Shown here: piece by piece, positions 61,501 through 64,000 of the stretch
How the letters are laid out: every line of letters begins with the position of its first letter
Position numbering within the stretch: the first letter of the stretch is position 1
Source: Casuarius casuarius
Lineage: Eukaryota > Chordata > Aves > Casuariiformes > Casuariidae
Length of the DNA stretch: 64,000 bases
Reading direction: 5' to 3'
NCBI GenBank assembly: GCA_003342895.1
Contig: PTFA01000055.1
Span: 5,215,877-5,279,876, forward strand
Program-made: the position numbers and the translations under genes
Notes under the pieces: generated by a model
What the model saw: the letters and a program-made list of their open reading frames with translations, nothing else
Database searches by the model: none
Told to the model about the DNA's origin: nothing

Positions 61501-62499
61501 TCAACACTTGTACTAGTCAAACCCTAGGAATGACATAATGACAACAGATTTTCTTTAGGGAGGTATACATACTCAGGGCTCCTTATCCTGTGTTGAATCT
61601 AAAATGCCTTTGGGGATATATCGATTGAGACAAGGTAATGTTGTAGATGGAATGACTGAAAGAAATAGTGATATGTTCATGTGAAAACCTTTACGTTGTC
61701 ATCTTGCAGATCCCTCTTTCTGGACATCATCTTTACCGCCTACAGAGAACAACCTATAAGTAAAATGCCTACTATCTTTTTTTCTTTGTATATATAGTAT
61801 GTCTTGCCTTAACCAAAAGCCCTGCTTCTGCAAACACTTTAGTGGATGTTTCAGTAGAGCTGTTTATGGACTCAAACGTGTACCTAACACAAGCAAGGCT
61901 AGAGCCTAATCTTTGCAGTTTGTACATTTTGATACTCCTCCCTGCTGGGCTGATTTTTTTCCTCTTGGGATGACACAAAAATTGCTCTATGCCCAATAGA
62001 GGAAAAAAATACCTCTAGCCAAACAAACCAGGCTCAGAGAGAAGAAGGAAAGACCTTGGATTGAGAGAAAATTGAGGAACTGTACTTGTTCAGACTGCTT
62101 CTGTTTAACTCCAGGATTATAAAAGGGAAGAAAAGTTACTGTAGAGTCCTGAGAGAGGTAAAGACTACTAAAATGGATGGATTCCTGAAGTGTCTTCTGC
62201 TTATGTTTATATCTTCTCAGTCACTCACTCAGTCACCAGTATTTGGGAGATCTCTTGTCCTGTCTCCGTGCGCTGACACATGACATAGCAATGCTGTGGT
62301 CTTTTTCATACATCTCTATCAGGACAACATAAGCAACCCCAATGCTAGGCAGACTTGTGTGGTGCACAGCTAGCGTCTGCTTTGAAAACCAGGCAATGCT
62401 AACTTGGCCATTCCTGATAATGGCAGTCCCTGAGAGACATACACAGAGGATTTCAAGGGTGAAGATCTATCACCCCTGAAGAAGCTCTTCTTCAAAAAC
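55552..62499. other. Mostly unique non-coding DNA
   Basis: No gene is recognised. A second splice-bounded candidate at 55683-55785 and a phase 0-0 candidate at 59099-59173 are described as findings. A homeodomain-site-rich AT stretch lies at 55990-56240. The forward open frame at 57307-57642 (111 codons) keeps several CpGs but has no recognisable domain. Confidence 0.45.
55990..56240. promoter_or_regulatory. Candidate conserved element, clustered TAATTA sites
   Basis: TAATTA occurs at 56033-56038, 56053-56058 and 56193-56198, with further ATTAAT and TTTAATTT words around them, in sequence that is AT-rich but not a simple repeat. Homeodomain clusters of this kind are typical of developmental enhancers; conservation is not visible from one sequence. 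Confidence 0.24.
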
Positions 62500-62960
62500 A
62501 ATCACCGCTAAACTGTGCAAATGGCACCTACTGAATTGCCTGCAATCTAGATTCATCCAGTCAAAGAATTTGTCAGATCAGAGACACTGCTCTCAAAATC
62601 CTCTCGGTCATCCTTCTCCTTCACTGTGTGCTTAGAGCTAAGCATTTCCTCTTTTTGTAAAAGGTGCTAAAATGTTCCCTGGCATAGGCGTTACATTTAA
62701 AAGCGCTACATTTTTTGAAGAAAATCCTTTCCATTATTGAAACTGGCACAACACTGGCTTCGTCCAATCCTCTGCCATCATCTGAATACCCTATGCCAGA
62801 TTTTTATGTAATTTACCCAATATTCGGGGGACGTATTCCATCCAGTCATGCTGATTTCTTCTGGGTCAAAAATAAGTTGTGTTAAAATGCTGTACAACCA
62901 AAAACCAAAGCCGATCTTTTCTAGACAAACAAATCTAGTGAACTCAGTTACATGTCAAGA
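62500..62960 (-). mobile_element. Possible CR1/L2-type LINE fragment, reverse strand
   Basis: On the reverse strand, GCAGAGGATTGGACGAAGCC, then AGTGTTGTGCCAGTTTCAAT and AATGGAAAGG, line up with the reverse transcriptase wording 'GAAGACTGGAAAAGGGCTAATGTAGTGCCAATTTTTAAAAAAGG' ('DWKKANVVPIFKKG'). After it comes GCCTATGCCAGGGAACATTT, similar to 'CTGCCAGGGAAGATTTTAGAGCA'. The central block is convincing and the flanks are not. The copy is old, with no open frame. Confidence 0.45.
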
Positions 62961-64000
62961 CACCTTGCTTGAAATGAATATTTAAAATTTTCAAAATGTC
63001 TCATTTTTTTACCTTTTGGTTGTGTGAAATATTGATTCTGATTTCACATCTCACCAAGAACAGAGAGTGGAGAGCATAGGTACCACTTCTACAGGAAGGT
63101 TTTTCCATTTGCTGCTGCAGTTTTCCAAAAGTTACAAATTGAATACAGTAAGAGTTAACTAGTGTTAAGAGATTAAAAGAAGACCAAGATGTAGCTAAAA
63201 AGTCCTTACAAGAAAGCAGTTCTATTCTGTCTAATGCTATTGTGTCTTCTCATGCAGTCGTTAAGTGACCTGGACCATGAAGTCAGTTAGGACAAATCCC
63301 AAGCGGAAGTTTCTGGAGAAAACAATTTGTACAGGCTAAGAGTCTGACCGAGTATCTTCCCTATATTTATAGTACAAAGTACCTCTTAAATTGTAAAGGT
63401 TATTTTGAAACCTTTGCTACACAGGCTAACATATTTTCCAACTTACTGAGCATTCCAAGTGCAAAATTGTTCACATTCAGAATACTTCACAGATGTACCT
63501 TTTCCTGCAGTAGAAACTAACCGTCATTTAAATAGTAATTGAATTGTAGCAGTCTCTAAAGTTATGTCATCTGCAACAAATACTTTATATAAATGATGAA
63601 AAAAATGAAGCCAGCTCACTGGAAACATTTAAAAATATTTTATATTTAGCTGTTTCAGAATGCTATTCAGAAGACACCATAGCAGAAGGCTACGAAGCTG
63701 GCCTGCTGCATTTGTGGCACACTTCCTGGAAGAGTGACAGACATGTCATCCTTCTGTTTTGTTTTGTGTTTTTGTTGAGTCACATTGGAGGTGAGGTGAC
63801 ATATCAGAGCCAGAGAAGTCAGTTTGTGATATGATTTGCATTTCACTGAGTTACTTTCCACAAAATGCTGCAATGCTGACTACAATATACAGTGTATAAT
63901 ACTGCAGCAAACACAAGCAAACAACTTGTGGTCACAGCAGTTACGAAAAAAGGTAGCCAAAATGAAGGGATTATATTATCTATACCTGGGCATTGCATAC
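62961..64000. other. Unique non-coding DNA to window end
   Basis: No gene, repeat or clear motif is recognised; the reverse frame at 63667-63873 (68 codons) has no recognisable feature. Confidence 0.5.

Noticed and set aside
1..64000. CRISPR array, rRNA, phage or bacterial operon
   Set aside because: No regularly spaced repeats, no ribosome-binding-site-led gene runs and no rRNA wording were found; the repeats are vertebrate retrotransposons.

Overview
This window reads as vertebrate, non-protein-coding chromosomal DNA, most likely from a bird or another sauropsid. It is AT-rich and CpG-poor, and no open frame on either strand recalls a known protein. The longest frames (185, 175, 157, 147 and 145 codons) run through low-complexity tracts, run antisense to old repeats, or lack protein-like composition. 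I see no bacterial, organellar or plasmid features. The lineage call rests on the repeats. Nearly all recognisable ones are old, truncated CR1 LINE fragments, with one L2-like LINE fragment and one tRNA-like SINE remnant. There is no Alu, B1 or recent L1, and no young CR1 3' tail of the ATTCTATG type. This is a judgement from memory of repeat consensuses, not a database result.

Layout. 1-5.9 kb: unique DNA with a CpG-retaining patch carrying a TCACGTGA/TGACGTGG cluster near 2.1 kb. 5.9-7.0 kb: a long, internally deleted CR1, forward strand. 7-13.6 kb: unique DNA with a (GACA)n microsatellite and conserved-looking AT-rich stretches. 13.6-14.1 kb: CR1 3' end, forward. 16.6-16.7 kb: tRNA-like SINE remnant, reverse. 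17-30.9 kb: unique DNA, including a candidate exon and a homeodomain/octamer cluster near 24.2-24.5 kb. 30.9-31.4 kb: CR1 reverse transcriptase segment, reverse. 31.8-32.2 kb: a small CpG-retaining block. 35.6-38.6 kb: repeat-rich, with a CR1 reverse transcriptase piece and, further along, a CR1 endonuclease piece. 40.5-41.1 kb: GC-rich block, followed directly by a CR1 3' end. 44.3-45.1 kb: a polypurine satellite followed by an antisense L2-like LINE. 45-62.5 kb: mostly unique DNA with several splice-bounded candidate exons. 62.5-63.0 kb: possible reverse-strand CR1.

No genes can be shown to work together here. The window fits a gene desert or the inside of a very large intron. A few short segments have good acceptor and donor signals with an open frame between them. 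Such pseudo-exons outnumber real exons in vertebrate DNA, so they are given at low confidence. I found no CRISPR array, rRNA, intact tRNA or new biological system that I can support.
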